A DNA stretch of 64,000 nucleotides from Saccharopolyspora erythraea NRRL 2338 (GTDB lineage Bacteria > Actinomycetota > Actinomycetes > Mycobacteriales > Pseudonocardiaceae): the NCBI RefSeq assembly GCF_000062885.1, contig NC_009142.1:5383584-5447583 (forward strand). Direction: 5' to 3'. Under the pieces are notes generated by a model that did not search any database, was not told the origin of the DNA, and saw only the letters and a program-made list of their open reading frames with translations. The position numbers were made by a program, and so were the translations under genes. Every line of letters starts with the position of its first letter. Position 1 is the stretch's first letter. This document shows positions 53,826-61,174 of the stretch, one piece after another.

Positions 53826-54290
53826 TCAGCTCCAGCAGCCCTCCCCGGCATCGCGGTGCGCCTCGAAGTAGCGCGCCATGAGCTCCCAGTACACGAGCAA
53901 CAGCAGCATCTGGGCAACGGTCGCCGCACCAGCGGGGACCGGACGGCGCCGCCTGGCAGCGACCAGCGCGACCAGTCCCGCACCGGTGGCCGCGGCGTTC
54001 ACGGCCAACGCCGCGTCCTTGGGACGGGCGACGATCCACAGCTCCTCACCCAGCATGGCCCTCGTCGCCCACGCTCGTTGGTCAGCGGGCGCGGGGAAGA
54101 CGACCGGGTTGAGCGCGAACCACACGCCGACGACCACGGCGTGCCGCCGGCTCCGCGTCCACACCGGAACCAGGACCACAGGCGCGGTCAACCAACGGGA
54201 CCACGCGCTCCAGGGATTCGAATGCCGAGCGAACACCGCGCGGCGAAGGCGAGCGAACAGCCGTGCTGATCTCATCAGCGAGTGCTCCAT
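53826..54290 (-). CDS. DUF6653 family membrane protein
   Basis: 154 residues. Characteristic block WLTAPVVLVPVWTRSRRHAV and VGVWFALNPVVFPAP, with WATRAMLGEELW, then a hydrophobic C-terminal half with AQMLLLLVYWELMARYFEAH. Three or four short TM helices. No known function. Upstream of, and probably co-transcribed with, the hydrolase gene. An ATG at 54275 is an alternative start. Confidence 0.75.
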   Translation of the reverse strand: MEHSLMRSARLFARLRRAVFARHSNPWSAWSRWLTAPVVLVPVWTRSRRHAVVVGVWFALNPVVFPAPADQRAWATRAMLGEELWIVARPKDAALAVNAAATGAGLVALVAARRRRPVPAGAATVAQMLLLLVYWELMARYFEAHRDAGEGCWS

Positions 54291-54581
54291 CCAGAAGACC
54301 GGTCAACAACACGCCGACCAGACTTCCCGGCACACCGCCGATCACCGTACGCCTCCAGGGCTGCCCCCACCAGTCCCCTGCCGCCTCCACGCCGTCCGAC
54401 GAGTCCCGGCGACGGCAACCACCCGGTTCCCGTCCGACGTCGCCCCACGCCCTCCGGCCTCGCCGACGAGGGCGCAGGCTCTCCGAGCGGTGGAGTTCCG
54501 GCTGACGGGCTGAGGCACTCGCGGTTCCGACGACGTGCAAGCCCCAAGGTGGGAAGTGCATCTCGCCAGCCGGAGGCCGCT

Positions 54582-54967
54582 GTGAAGAAGGACGAGTTCC
54601 TCGCCAAGGTCGAGCAACGCGGCGAGTACGAAGGCAAAGAGCAGGCCGCACACGCCGTACGTGCCGTGCTGGAAACCCTCGGCGAGCGCCTGACCGGCGA
54701 CGAAGCCAAGGATCTCGCCGCCCAGCTCCCCGAGGGGATCGCCGGTCTGCTGTCGGTCCGGGACTCCGCCCAGTCACTCAGCGTGGACGAGTTCCTCGAC
54801 AAGATTTCCAGCCGATTGGACAAGGCCGGAGCCGAAGCGGTCCGCTCCGACGCGAGCGCGGTGCTCACCACGGTGGCCGAGAGCATCGAAGGGGGCAGCT
54901 CAACCACGTGCTCAGCCAGTTGCCCACCAACTACGCACCTCTGTTCGGACATCCCGAACTCGCGTGA
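54582..54967 (+). pseudogene. DUF2267 gene with a one-base frameshift
   Basis: A GTG start follows GGAGG. The protein runs MKKDEFLAKVEQRGEYEGKE, HAVRAVLETLGERLTGDEAK, LAAQLPEGIAGLLS and DASAVLTTVAESIEGG, as in DUF2267. At GAAGGGGGCAG (near 54890) one base appears missing; the proper ending (QLNHVLSQLPTNYAPLFGHP and TGA at 54965-54967) is in another frame. In the unshifted frame the ORF stays open into the next gene, giving a 507-codon fusion. Could be a mutation in the G run, a base-calling error, or genuine slippage. Confidence 0.72.
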
Positions 54968-54977
54968 AACGCAGCAG

Positions 54978-56105
54978 ATGACGATTTCCGATCGCGTGGT
55001 CATCGGACTGGAAGCAGACCCCGGGCCGCCCACAGCACTCGCGGGGCAGGTCGCGCAACGCCTGCCGGACATGCTCGCCCGGCAGGTGTCCGATGAGACC
55101 ACATGGGAGATCAAGGTGAGCACCGACGAGCTCACCCTGGACGGCGACGGCCGGATTCCGATCGAGCAACGGGCGCGGGAGCGGATGCCCGCCGAAGGGT
55201 GGGACGTCATTGTGTGCCTGACCGACCTGCCCCGCCGCAACGGCACCCAGCCGGTCGTCGCCGACATCCGCGCCGAGGAGGGCGTCGCACTGGCCTCGCT
55301 TCCCGCCATCGGATGGGCGCGGTTGCTGCCGCACCTGGCCAACGTGCTCGTCCACATCATCGGCATGGTCGTGCGCGAGAAGTACGGCCTGAGCGGGCAC
55401 CGGCCGCTGGCGCCGTCCCACCACCACGTCGCCCGCCGCGCGACCGAACGGATCTCACCGGTCAGGCAGGTCCCCTCCAGCGACGTCGACGTACAGCTGA
55501 CCCTCAGCGGCGTACGCGGCAGAGCCCGGCTGCTGTGCGGGATGGCGCGCGACAACCGCCCGTGGCGACTGGTCCCCAGCCTGTCCAAGGCGATCGCCGC
55601 CGCCATGGCCACCGCCGCGTTCGGGATCTTCTACCCCACGATGTGGTCGATGGCCGACGCGTTGTCGACCGCCCGGCTCGCGCTCATCTCGTTCGTCGCG
55701 ATCTCGGCCATGGTGACGTGGCTGGTCATCGACAACGGCCTCTGGGAACGCGGGCGCGACCGCAACACGCGCGAAGAAGCCTTCCTGTACAACGTGGCCA
55801 CCCTCCTCACCCTGTTCATCGGCGTGGCGTGCATGTACATCGTCCTGTTCGCCCTGACATGGCTGGCCTCGCTCGCCGTGACCGCGACCCCCTACCTCTC
55901 GGCCGTGCTGGGCCACCCCGCCGACGCCGGCGACTACGCGACGCTGGTGTGGCTGGCAAGCTCCATGGGCACCATCGCCGGTGCTGTCGGCTCCAGTCTG
56001 GAGACTAGGAACGCCGTCATGCGCGCCACCTACAGCAAACGCGAACAGGAACGGCGCAAGCGTGCACAACACCGGCAACAGCAAACCGAACACCACGCAT
56101 CATGA
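54978..56105 (+). CDS. hypothetical four-TM membrane protein
   Basis: 375 residues. The N-terminal ~210 residues are soluble (GWDVIVCLTDLPRRNGTQPV, IGWARLLPHLANVLVHIIGM). Four hydrophobic helices follow: AAAMATAAFGIFYPTMWSMA, LALISFVAISAMVTWLVIDN, NVATLLTLFIGVACMYIVLF and YATLVWLASSMGTIAGAVGS. The end is a basic, glutamine-rich tail. No family recognised. Directly after the DUF2267 gene, 10 bp from its true stop, so probably co-transcribed. Confidence 0.72.
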   Translation: MTISDRVVIGLEADPGPPTALAGQVAQRLPDMLARQVSDETTWEIKVSTDELTLDGDGRIPIEQRARERMPAEGWDVIVCLTDLPRRNGTQPVVADIRAEEGVALASLPAIGWARLLPHLANVLVHIIGMVVREKYGLSGHRPLAPSHHHVARRATERISPVRQVPSSDVDVQLTLSGVRGRARLLCGMARDNRPWRLVPSLSKAIAAAMATAAFGIFYPTMWSMADALSTARLALISFVAISAMVTWLVIDNGLWERGRDRNTREEAFLYNVATLLTLFIGVACMYIVLFALTWLASLAVTATPYLSAVLGHPADAGDYATLVWLASSMGTIAGAVGSSLETRNAVMRATYSKREQERRKRAQHRQQQTEHHAS

Positions 56106-56249
56106 GCTTGACTCGCGCACAGGTTCGTGCAGGTTGGGGCGCGCGTCGCACGGAGGTCAGCACGGCCGTACTGACGCGTGCTTCGGGATCGCCTCGCCGG
56201 GGAACGCCCAGAGCGGGTCTCTTCCGTGTCCGGACGCGGCGGAGACCAA

Positions 56250-56283
56250 GGCCCCGCCGGTTCAGCCCCGAGCCGGCGGGGCC
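56250..56283. terminator. hairpin terminator
   Basis: GGCCCCGCCGG (56250-56260) and CCGGCGGGGCC (56273-56283) form a perfect 11-bp stem around a 12-base loop, 145 bp after the four-TM gene. No T run follows, as usual for actinomycete terminators. Confidence 0.75.
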
Positions 56284-56340
56284 GCTCCGAAGAGCCGCAG
56301 GGGTTGCAGTCCGACCTTCGGTCCCCGATCCCTCCGAAGA

Positions 56341-56490
56341 TCAAGCCAGCGGCAGGTTCGCCCCGTACATGAGGCTGACCAGCGGCAGGTACTCCGCTAG
56401 CGACAGCCCGGTGGTGTGGGTGAAGAACAGCGGGAGGAACACCAACAGCCCGAACAGCCCGAGTGCCGCACTGCACGGGCCCGATTTCAG
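56341..56490 (-). pseudogene. C-terminal relic of a membrane protein
   Basis: About 50 codons on the minus strand read AALGLFGLLVFLPLFFTHTT, then GLSLAEYLPLVSLMYGANLP and a TGA. It has the hydrophobic end of a transporter but no start. Together with the terminator this accounts for the 480-bp gap between the four-TM gene and arsR. Family not identifiable. Confidence 0.42.
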
Positions 56491-56587
56491 CCTGTCGGCG
56501 CACAGGCTTCACGTGAGTTGATCTTGTTCGATGGAGACACGATTCACAGACCAGTCCTGGACACCCGGCCCAACACAACGCAAGCCG

Positions 56588-56929
56588 TCAGGGCTTCCAC
56601 GCGGCGACCAGGTCGAGCAGCCCGGGGAACCGCGCGTTGAGGTCGTCGACGCGGACGTGACTGCGCCGCTCCAGGCCGTACTGGCGCTGGCGCAGCAGGC
56701 CGGCGTCGCGCAGCGCGCGGAAGTGGTGGGTCAGCGAGGACTTCGGGCGGTCGAAGCCGAACCAGCCGCAGGTGTGGTCGAAGTCTTCGGACTCGAGCAG
56801 CAGCCTGCGGACGATCTCCAGGCGCAGCGGGTCGGACAGCGCCCCGAACACGGTCTCCAACCGCAGGTTCTCCACGGCGGGCTCGGGCAGCGGCGCGGGC
56901 AGGTCGGCCCCGGCGGCACGCGGTGACAT
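56588..56929 (-). CDS. ArsR family transcriptional regulator
   Basis: 113 residues. Winged HTH: ENLRLETVFGALSDPLRLEI, VRRLLLESEDFDHTCGWFGF, then recognition helix KSSLTHHFRALRDAGLLRQR. The single cysteine in the DHTCGW loop is not a full metal-binding site. AGGTG precedes the ATG. Divergent from an MFS gene with a strong inverted repeat in the 89-bp gap. Confidence 0.9.
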   Translation of the reverse strand: MSPRAAGADLPAPLPEPAVENLRLETVFGALSDPLRLEIVRRLLLESEDFDHTCGWFGFDRPKSSLTHHFRALRDAGLLRQRQYGLERRSHVRVDDLNARFPGLLDLVAAWKP

Positions 56930-56951
56930 CGCTTACACCTCGCGATCTCCT

Positions 56952-56998
56952 GTACGACTTTTCTCGTACTGATGACTAAGTTCGAGTCTGATCGTACA
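56952..56998. promoter_or_regulatory. ArsR operator in the divergent promoter region
   Basis: GTACGA (56952-56957) and TCGTAC (56964-56969) are perfect 6-bp arms around CTTTTC. A third half-site, ATCGTACA, lies at 56991-56998. Placed between arsR and the MFS gene start at 57019. Confidence 0.68.
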
Positions 56999-57018
56999 AG
57001 GGATGACGAGGAGTTCTC

Positions 57019-58221
57019 ATGACGCAGGTCCTGCCGGCACCGGCGCCCGCACCACCCCGCCGGGAGATCTGGCTGGCCGCGTGGCCGGTGACCGCGGTGA
57101 TGGTGCTGTCCAACGCCGCCACTCCGCTCTACGTGCTGTGGCAGCACCGGATCGGCTTCTCCGCAGGCGTGGTGACGGTCGTCTACGCCGCCTACATCGT
57201 CGGACTGCTGGGCGCGCTGATGGTCGCGGGAATCGCCTCCGACCGCCTGGGACGCAAGCCGATCCTGCTGCCCGCGCTGCTGCTCGGCGCGCTCGCGTGC
57301 CTGCTTTTCGCCACCGCGACCACGGTGCCGACGCTGGTGCTGGCCAGGCTGCTCACCGGGATCGCCGTCGGCGCGATCCTGTCCGCCGGAACCGCCGCCG
57401 TCTCCGACGTCGCCGGACCGCGGCGGTCCCGGCTGGCCTCCCTGCTGGGCTCGACCGCGATGGTCCTCGGCGCCGGACTCGGGCCGCTTCTGGCCGGGGT
57501 GCTGTCGGAAACGCTCCCCGGCCCGACGGTCGCGGTGTTCGTGCTGGTCGCAGCGGTACTGGCCACGGCGTTCCTGGTCATGGTCCGGATGCCGCTACCC
57601 CGGCGCACCGCCTCGGCCGGTGGTTCCTGGGTGCGGCTGCCCGCCGTACCCCGCGCGAACCGGCGACAGCTCGCACTGGGGCTGGCCGCGTTCGCACCGG
57701 GAATCTCGGCGGTCGGGTTCGTGCTCTCGCTCGGCCCGTCGCTGCTGTCGCACCTGCTCGGCACCGACAACCGGATCGTGTCCGGCGCGACGATCTTCGT
57801 GCTGTTCACCGCCGCGACGGCGGTGCAGTTCGCGGTGCGCGGGCTTGCGGTGCGCCGCATCCTCCTGCTCAGCGCGGGCGCCACGATCGGCTCAATGGTG
57901 AGCCTTCTCGTGGCGGTGCACGGTGCCTCCGTGCCCGCGCTGGTGCTGGCCGCGCTGCTGGCCGGCGCCGGACAGGGACTCGGACAGCTCGGTGGGCTTT
58001 CCCTGCTGGGCGCGTCGGTGCCGCCAACCCGCCTGGCCGAGGCCAACGCCGCGCTCAACGCCGGCGGCTACCTCCCAGCCGGGGTGCTGCCAGTGCTCGC
58101 CGGATACCTCAGCGACGGGATCGGCCTGCCGTCCGCAGCGACCGCGTTCGGCGTCGCGGTCGCCCTCGCCGCGCTGCTAGGAGGCGCTTTCGTCGCCAAA
58201 CGGCAGGATTTCGAACACTGA
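57019..58221 (+). CDS. MFS transporter (ArsR-linked efflux type)
   Basis: 400 residues, 12 TM helices. TM1 carries WPVTAVMVLSNAATPLYVLW, motif A is GIASDRLGRKPILLPALLLG, TM4-5 has RLLTGIAVGAILSAGTAAVS and LGSTAMVLGAGLGPLLAGVL (motif C-like, an antiporter sign). The second half includes ALLAGAGQGLGQLGGLSLLG. Likely a drug/metabolite exporter de-repressed by the divergent ArsR protein. GAGGAG lies 5 bases before the ATG. Confidence 0.92.
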   Translation: MTQVLPAPAPAPPRREIWLAAWPVTAVMVLSNAATPLYVLWQHRIGFSAGVVTVVYAAYIVGLLGALMVAGIASDRLGRKPILLPALLLGALACLLFATATTVPTLVLARLLTGIAVGAILSAGTAAVSDVAGPRRSRLASLLGSTAMVLGAGLGPLLAGVLSETLPGPTVAVFVLVAAVLATAFLVMVRMPLPRRTASAGGSWVRLPAVPRANRRQLALGLAAFAPGISAVGFVLSLGPSLLSHLLGTDNRIVSGATIFVLFTAATAVQFAVRGLAVRRILLLSAGATIGSMVSLLVAVHGASVPALVLAALLAGAGQGLGQLGGLSLLGASVPPTRLAEANAALNAGGYLPAGVLPVLAGYLSDGIGLPSAATAFGVAVALAALLGGAFVAKRQDFEH

Positions 58222-58318
58222 TCACCCTTGGGTGGGCGGAGGGCAGCGGCCACTGTGCGACGTGCTCGTCCCGGCGCTGTGGGTGTCCGCGGCGTTCGGG
58301 CATGGTAAGAGCTGTGCT

Positions 58319-58765
58319 GTGGATGCGAGCTTCGGGGCCCGGGTGCGGTCGCGACGTCATCAGGCGCGGATGACGTTGGAAGCGCTGGCAGCGCGCAGCG
58401 GGGTGTCGCGCGCGGCCCTGTCCAAGATCGAGCGTGGCGAGCGCGAGCCCAGCCTCACCGTCGCGGTCCGCATCGCCGACAGCATCGGTGTGCTGTTGCC
58501 GGAGCTGCTCGGCGAGCAGGGCCTGCCACCGGTGCAGGTCTCCCCCGCTGAGCGCCCCCAGGCCGCGGGCGACCGAGGGCCCCGCGAGTGGCCCGACGGT
58601 GCACGTCCACACCACTCGAGCGCCTGGACCCAGCGGCCCGGATCCCGGAGCAGGCGTGGCTGCGCCGTCGGCAACACGCCCCTCACGGTGAGTAGTGCGC
58701 GGTGGAGCCTGACCACGGGTCGGGCTCGTGGGGCTTCGTGCGCGATTGGCTGTGCGATGAATTGA
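58319..58765 (+). CDS. XRE family DNA-binding protein, probably truncated
   Basis: 148 residues from GTG 58319. The N-terminal HTH_3 is clear: FGARVRSRRHQARMTLEALA then ARSGVSRAALSKIERGEREP. After LLPELLGEQGLPPVQVSPAE the sequence turns low-complexity and basic (GSRSRRGCAVGNTPL). Relatives carry a cupin domain there, so the 3' part may be frameshifted or lost. The last 80 bp overlap a convergent gene. Confidence 0.6.
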   Translation: MDASFGARVRSRRHQARMTLEALAARSGVSRAALSKIERGEREPSLTVAVRIADSIGVLLPELLGEQGLPPVQVSPAERPQAAGDRGPREWPDGARPHHSSAWTQRPGSRSRRGCAVGNTPLTVSSARWSLTTGRARGASCAIGCAMN

Positions 58766-58973
58766 CCCGGATGATCAACCACGCGCAGGTCGTGAGCGCG
58801 GCGAAGGCGATGACGAACAGGCCCGGGTCGAAATGGCCGAACACCATGACCACCACGACCACCAGCTGGAGGAGCCCTGCCAGAGCGACGATCGCGGTGA
58901 CGACTCCTCGTTCCAGGCGATCGCTGAGGTCCAGCGTGTTCCGGTCACCTCCGGGATCGTGCGGCATCATCAT
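58683..58973 (-). CDS. small two-TM membrane protein
   Basis: 96 residues beginning MMMPHDPGGDRNTLDLSDRL, with two hydrophobic helices (VVTAIVALAGLLQLVVVVVM and FVIAFAALTTCAWLIIRV) joined by FGHFDPG, and a polar tail. No family recognised. It begins 29 bp inside the end of the DUF6282 gene, so it may be the last gene of that operon. Confidence 0.55.
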   Translation of the reverse strand: MMMPHDPGGDRNTLDLSDRLERGVVTAIVALAGLLQLVVVVVMVFGHFDPGLFVIAFAALTTCAWLIIRVNSSHSQSRTKPHEPDPWSGSTAHYSP

Positions 58974-59997
58974 GACTGCCAAGTGGCTCGGGAGACACCT
59001 CGTGCCGGGCGCTCGGAATCTCGTGCCAGTCGTGGCCCGTGTAGGAGCACGGGTCCTCGACCAGCGACCGGGCCCAGGCCAGGTCGGCTTGCGACGGGCC
59101 GGCGTCGTTGGCGTACTCGATCAGGTCGAGCGGGTTGCGCGTGATCATGCGCGTGACATCGGCCTCCGCTACTCCCTTCTCGAACACGGTCTGCGCGAAG
59201 ATGCGCAAGGCTTCCGAAGGCAGCGGGTTGTGGCGCTGGCCGGTGTCGGAGACCAACAGGCATCTCGAGGCCCCGATCCGCTGGATGCTGTGCGCGATCT
59301 TCTCCGGGATGGCGTAGTGCCAGGCCGGAGACACGGTGCAGTAGCCGAACTCCGGCATGGCCCCGAGGCGCGCGATCTCCTCCAGCGTGTCGAGGTCCAG
59401 GTTGGGCACTTTGAAGTAGGGGTGAGTCACGACGATCTTTTCCACCCCGACGTCGCGGGCCTCTCGGACCAGCGCGACGATCTCGCGCGGCGCGAGGTGG
59501 CAGGTGCCCAGGATGGCGCCGTAGGAGGCGACCAGTTCGAGCACCTCCTTGATCTCGGGTTTGAGCTTGCCGTCGGAATCGGCGATCCAGATGCCCTCCG
59601 CTCGGCTGCGTCCGCCCGCCTGGGAGTCGTACCCGCCGGTGCCGCCGTGCATCTGGGCGTGGTAGCCGGCGTCGACCGTCGGCATCCACACTTCCTTGCC
59701 ACCGAGCCGCAGAGCCGCCTCGACCGCGGCCGCGTTGATGCCGCCGACGTAGTAGTTGAGCACGATCCCGCCGTACACCCGGATGTTGGGGATGACTCGC
59801 TGCACCAGGTAAGCGCGGGACACGGTGCTCTCGTGGTGGCACTTGAGAACGATGGCCTTCATGCCGGCGTCCCGGGCGGCGCGGACGATGTCGAAGTCGT
59901 CGGCCAGGCGGGGGAACAGGTCGGGGTACGGATGGCAGTGCAGGTCGACGGCCCCGGCCAGGTCGATCAGAGGGCCGTTGTAAGTTCGGGTGTTCAC
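58945..59997 (-). CDS. DUF6282 family, amidohydrolase-like protein
   Basis: 350 residues from GTG 59997 (GGGGAAG upstream). TIM-barrel metallohydrolase features: AVDLHCHPYPDLFPR (HxH metal motif near residue 20), MKAIVLKCHHESTVSRA, ILGTCHLAPREI, KIVVTHPYFKVPNLDL and CLLVSDTGQRHNPLPSEA (late metal Asp). No characterised member is known to me; the fold suggests hydrolysis of an amide, lactone or cyclic imide. Lies 19 bp after the PLP-enzyme gene and shares an operon with a molybdopterin hydroxylase. Confidence 0.83.
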   Translation of the reverse strand: MNTRTYNGPLIDLAGAVDLHCHPYPDLFPRLADDFDIVRAARDAGMKAIVLKCHHESTVSRAYLVQRVIPNIRVYGGIVLNYYVGGINAAAVEAALRLGGKEVWMPTVDAGYHAQMHGGTGGYDSQAGGRSRAEGIWIADSDGKLKPEIKEVLELVASYGAILGTCHLAPREIVALVREARDVGVEKIVVTHPYFKVPNLDLDTLEEIARLGAMPEFGYCTVSPAWHYAIPEKIAHSIQRIGASRCLLVSDTGQRHNPLPSEALRIFAQTVFEKGVAEADVTRMITRNPLDLIEYANDAGPSQADLAWARSLVEDPCSYTGHDWHEIPSARHEVSPEPLGSHDDAARSRR

Positions 59998-60016
59998 AGG
60001 ATCTTCCCCTTCCTGA

Positions 60017-61174
60017 TCAGGAGTCACTGCCGCCGGCTGTGACGATTCGTGCGTAGGTCTGGGGATCGGTCGCGCCTTCGGTGACGACGACGAGCACTGA
60101 CGCGTCGGATGGCAGCTCGCCTCCGCGACCGGACTTCTCGACCACCGCGCGGAGCGCGCCGAGAGCGGCCGCGCCTGTTTCGCCGGCGACGACGCCGACC
60201 GCGGCGAGCGAGCGCATCGCTTCGCACGCGTACGCATCGTCGATCGCCGCCAGGACATCGATCCCGTCCCGCAACAGCGGCCAGGCCAGCGCTGACGGGG
60301 TACCGCAGCGCAAACCGGCCATGATCGACTCGTGCGGGCCCGGGACGGTCACGCGACGCCTCGCGCGCAGCGACTCGAGCACGCTCGCCGAAGGCAGCGG
60401 TTCGACGCCGATCAAACGTGGCGTCGCGACCGCGTCCGGGCGGCGGTAGTGGCGAACGGTCGCCGCGGCGAGGGCGCCCACACCGATCGGCACGGCGACG
60501 ACGTCCGGCTGCGCGGCACCGCGCTCACGGAGCTCGTCGTCGGTTTCCCAGAAGATCGTCGAGTAGCCCTCGATGACCGACCAGGGGATGTTCTCGTAGC
60601 CCGGCCACGAGGTGTCGGCCACCACGATGCACTCGTCCGACTCGTCCTCGGCCGACCTGCGCACCGCGTCGTCGTAGTCACCGTCGACGACAGTGACTAC
60701 CGCGTCCTCCGCCTCGATGGCCTCGATGCGAGCGACAACCATGTCGGCGGGCACGTACACGCGCGCGGAGAAGCCGAGCAGGCGGGCCATGTGGGCGACG
60801 GCGAGCCCGTGGTTGCCGTCGGTGGCGGCCGCGAGCGTCATCGGCGCGAGCGGCCTCAGCTCGCGACGGAGCTCGTCGACATCGCGCCACTCGGGCTCGG
60901 CACCGAGCCGGTCGCACAGCGTGCGGTAGATCGCATAGGACGCGCCGAGGACCTTGAAGGACATGAGGCCCAGCCTGGTGCTCTCGTCCTTCACCCACAG
61001 CCGTGCGACACCGAGGTCGTCAGCCAGCGGCGGGCAGTCCAGCAGGGGTGTGCGCGCATAGTCCGGCATGCGCTGGTGGAACTCCAGCGGCGCGCGGTCC
61101 GCCGAAATGCCCTCGATGACGCGCAGCGCGTTGTCGTTGAAGAACAACTCGCATGCTCGGTGGTCGGTCGTCAC
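60017..61174 (-). CDS. PLP-dependent diaminopropionate ammonia-lyase family enzyme
   Basis: 385 residues, fold type II. The PLP lysine lies in RLGLMSFKVLGASYAIYRTL near residue 75, then TLAAATDGNHGLAVAHMARL, the diagnostic TSWPGYENIPWSVIEGYSTI, a phosphate loop near VAVPIGVGALAAA and the C-terminal GETGAAALGALRAV. These match 2,3-diaminopropionate ammonia-lyases (YgeX) better than threonine dehydratases. The reaction would release ammonia from a 2,3-diamino acid, giving pyruvate. GTG 61174 overlaps the molybdenum-subunit stop (GTGA). Confidence 0.87.
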   Translation of the reverse strand: MTTDHRACELFFNDNALRVIEGISADRAPLEFHQRMPDYARTPLLDCPPLADDLGVARLWVKDESTRLGLMSFKVLGASYAIYRTLCDRLGAEPEWRDVDELRRELRPLAPMTLAAATDGNHGLAVAHMARLLGFSARVYVPADMVVARIEAIEAEDAVVTVVDGDYDDAVRRSAEDESDECIVVADTSWPGYENIPWSVIEGYSTIFWETDDELRERGAAQPDVVAVPIGVGALAAATVRHYRRPDAVATPRLIGVEPLPSASVLESLRARRRVTVPGPHESIMAGLRCGTPSALAWPLLRDGIDVLAAIDDAYACEAMRSLAAVGVVAGETGAAALGALRAVVEKSGRGGELPSDASVLVVVTEGATDPQTYARIVTAGGSDS

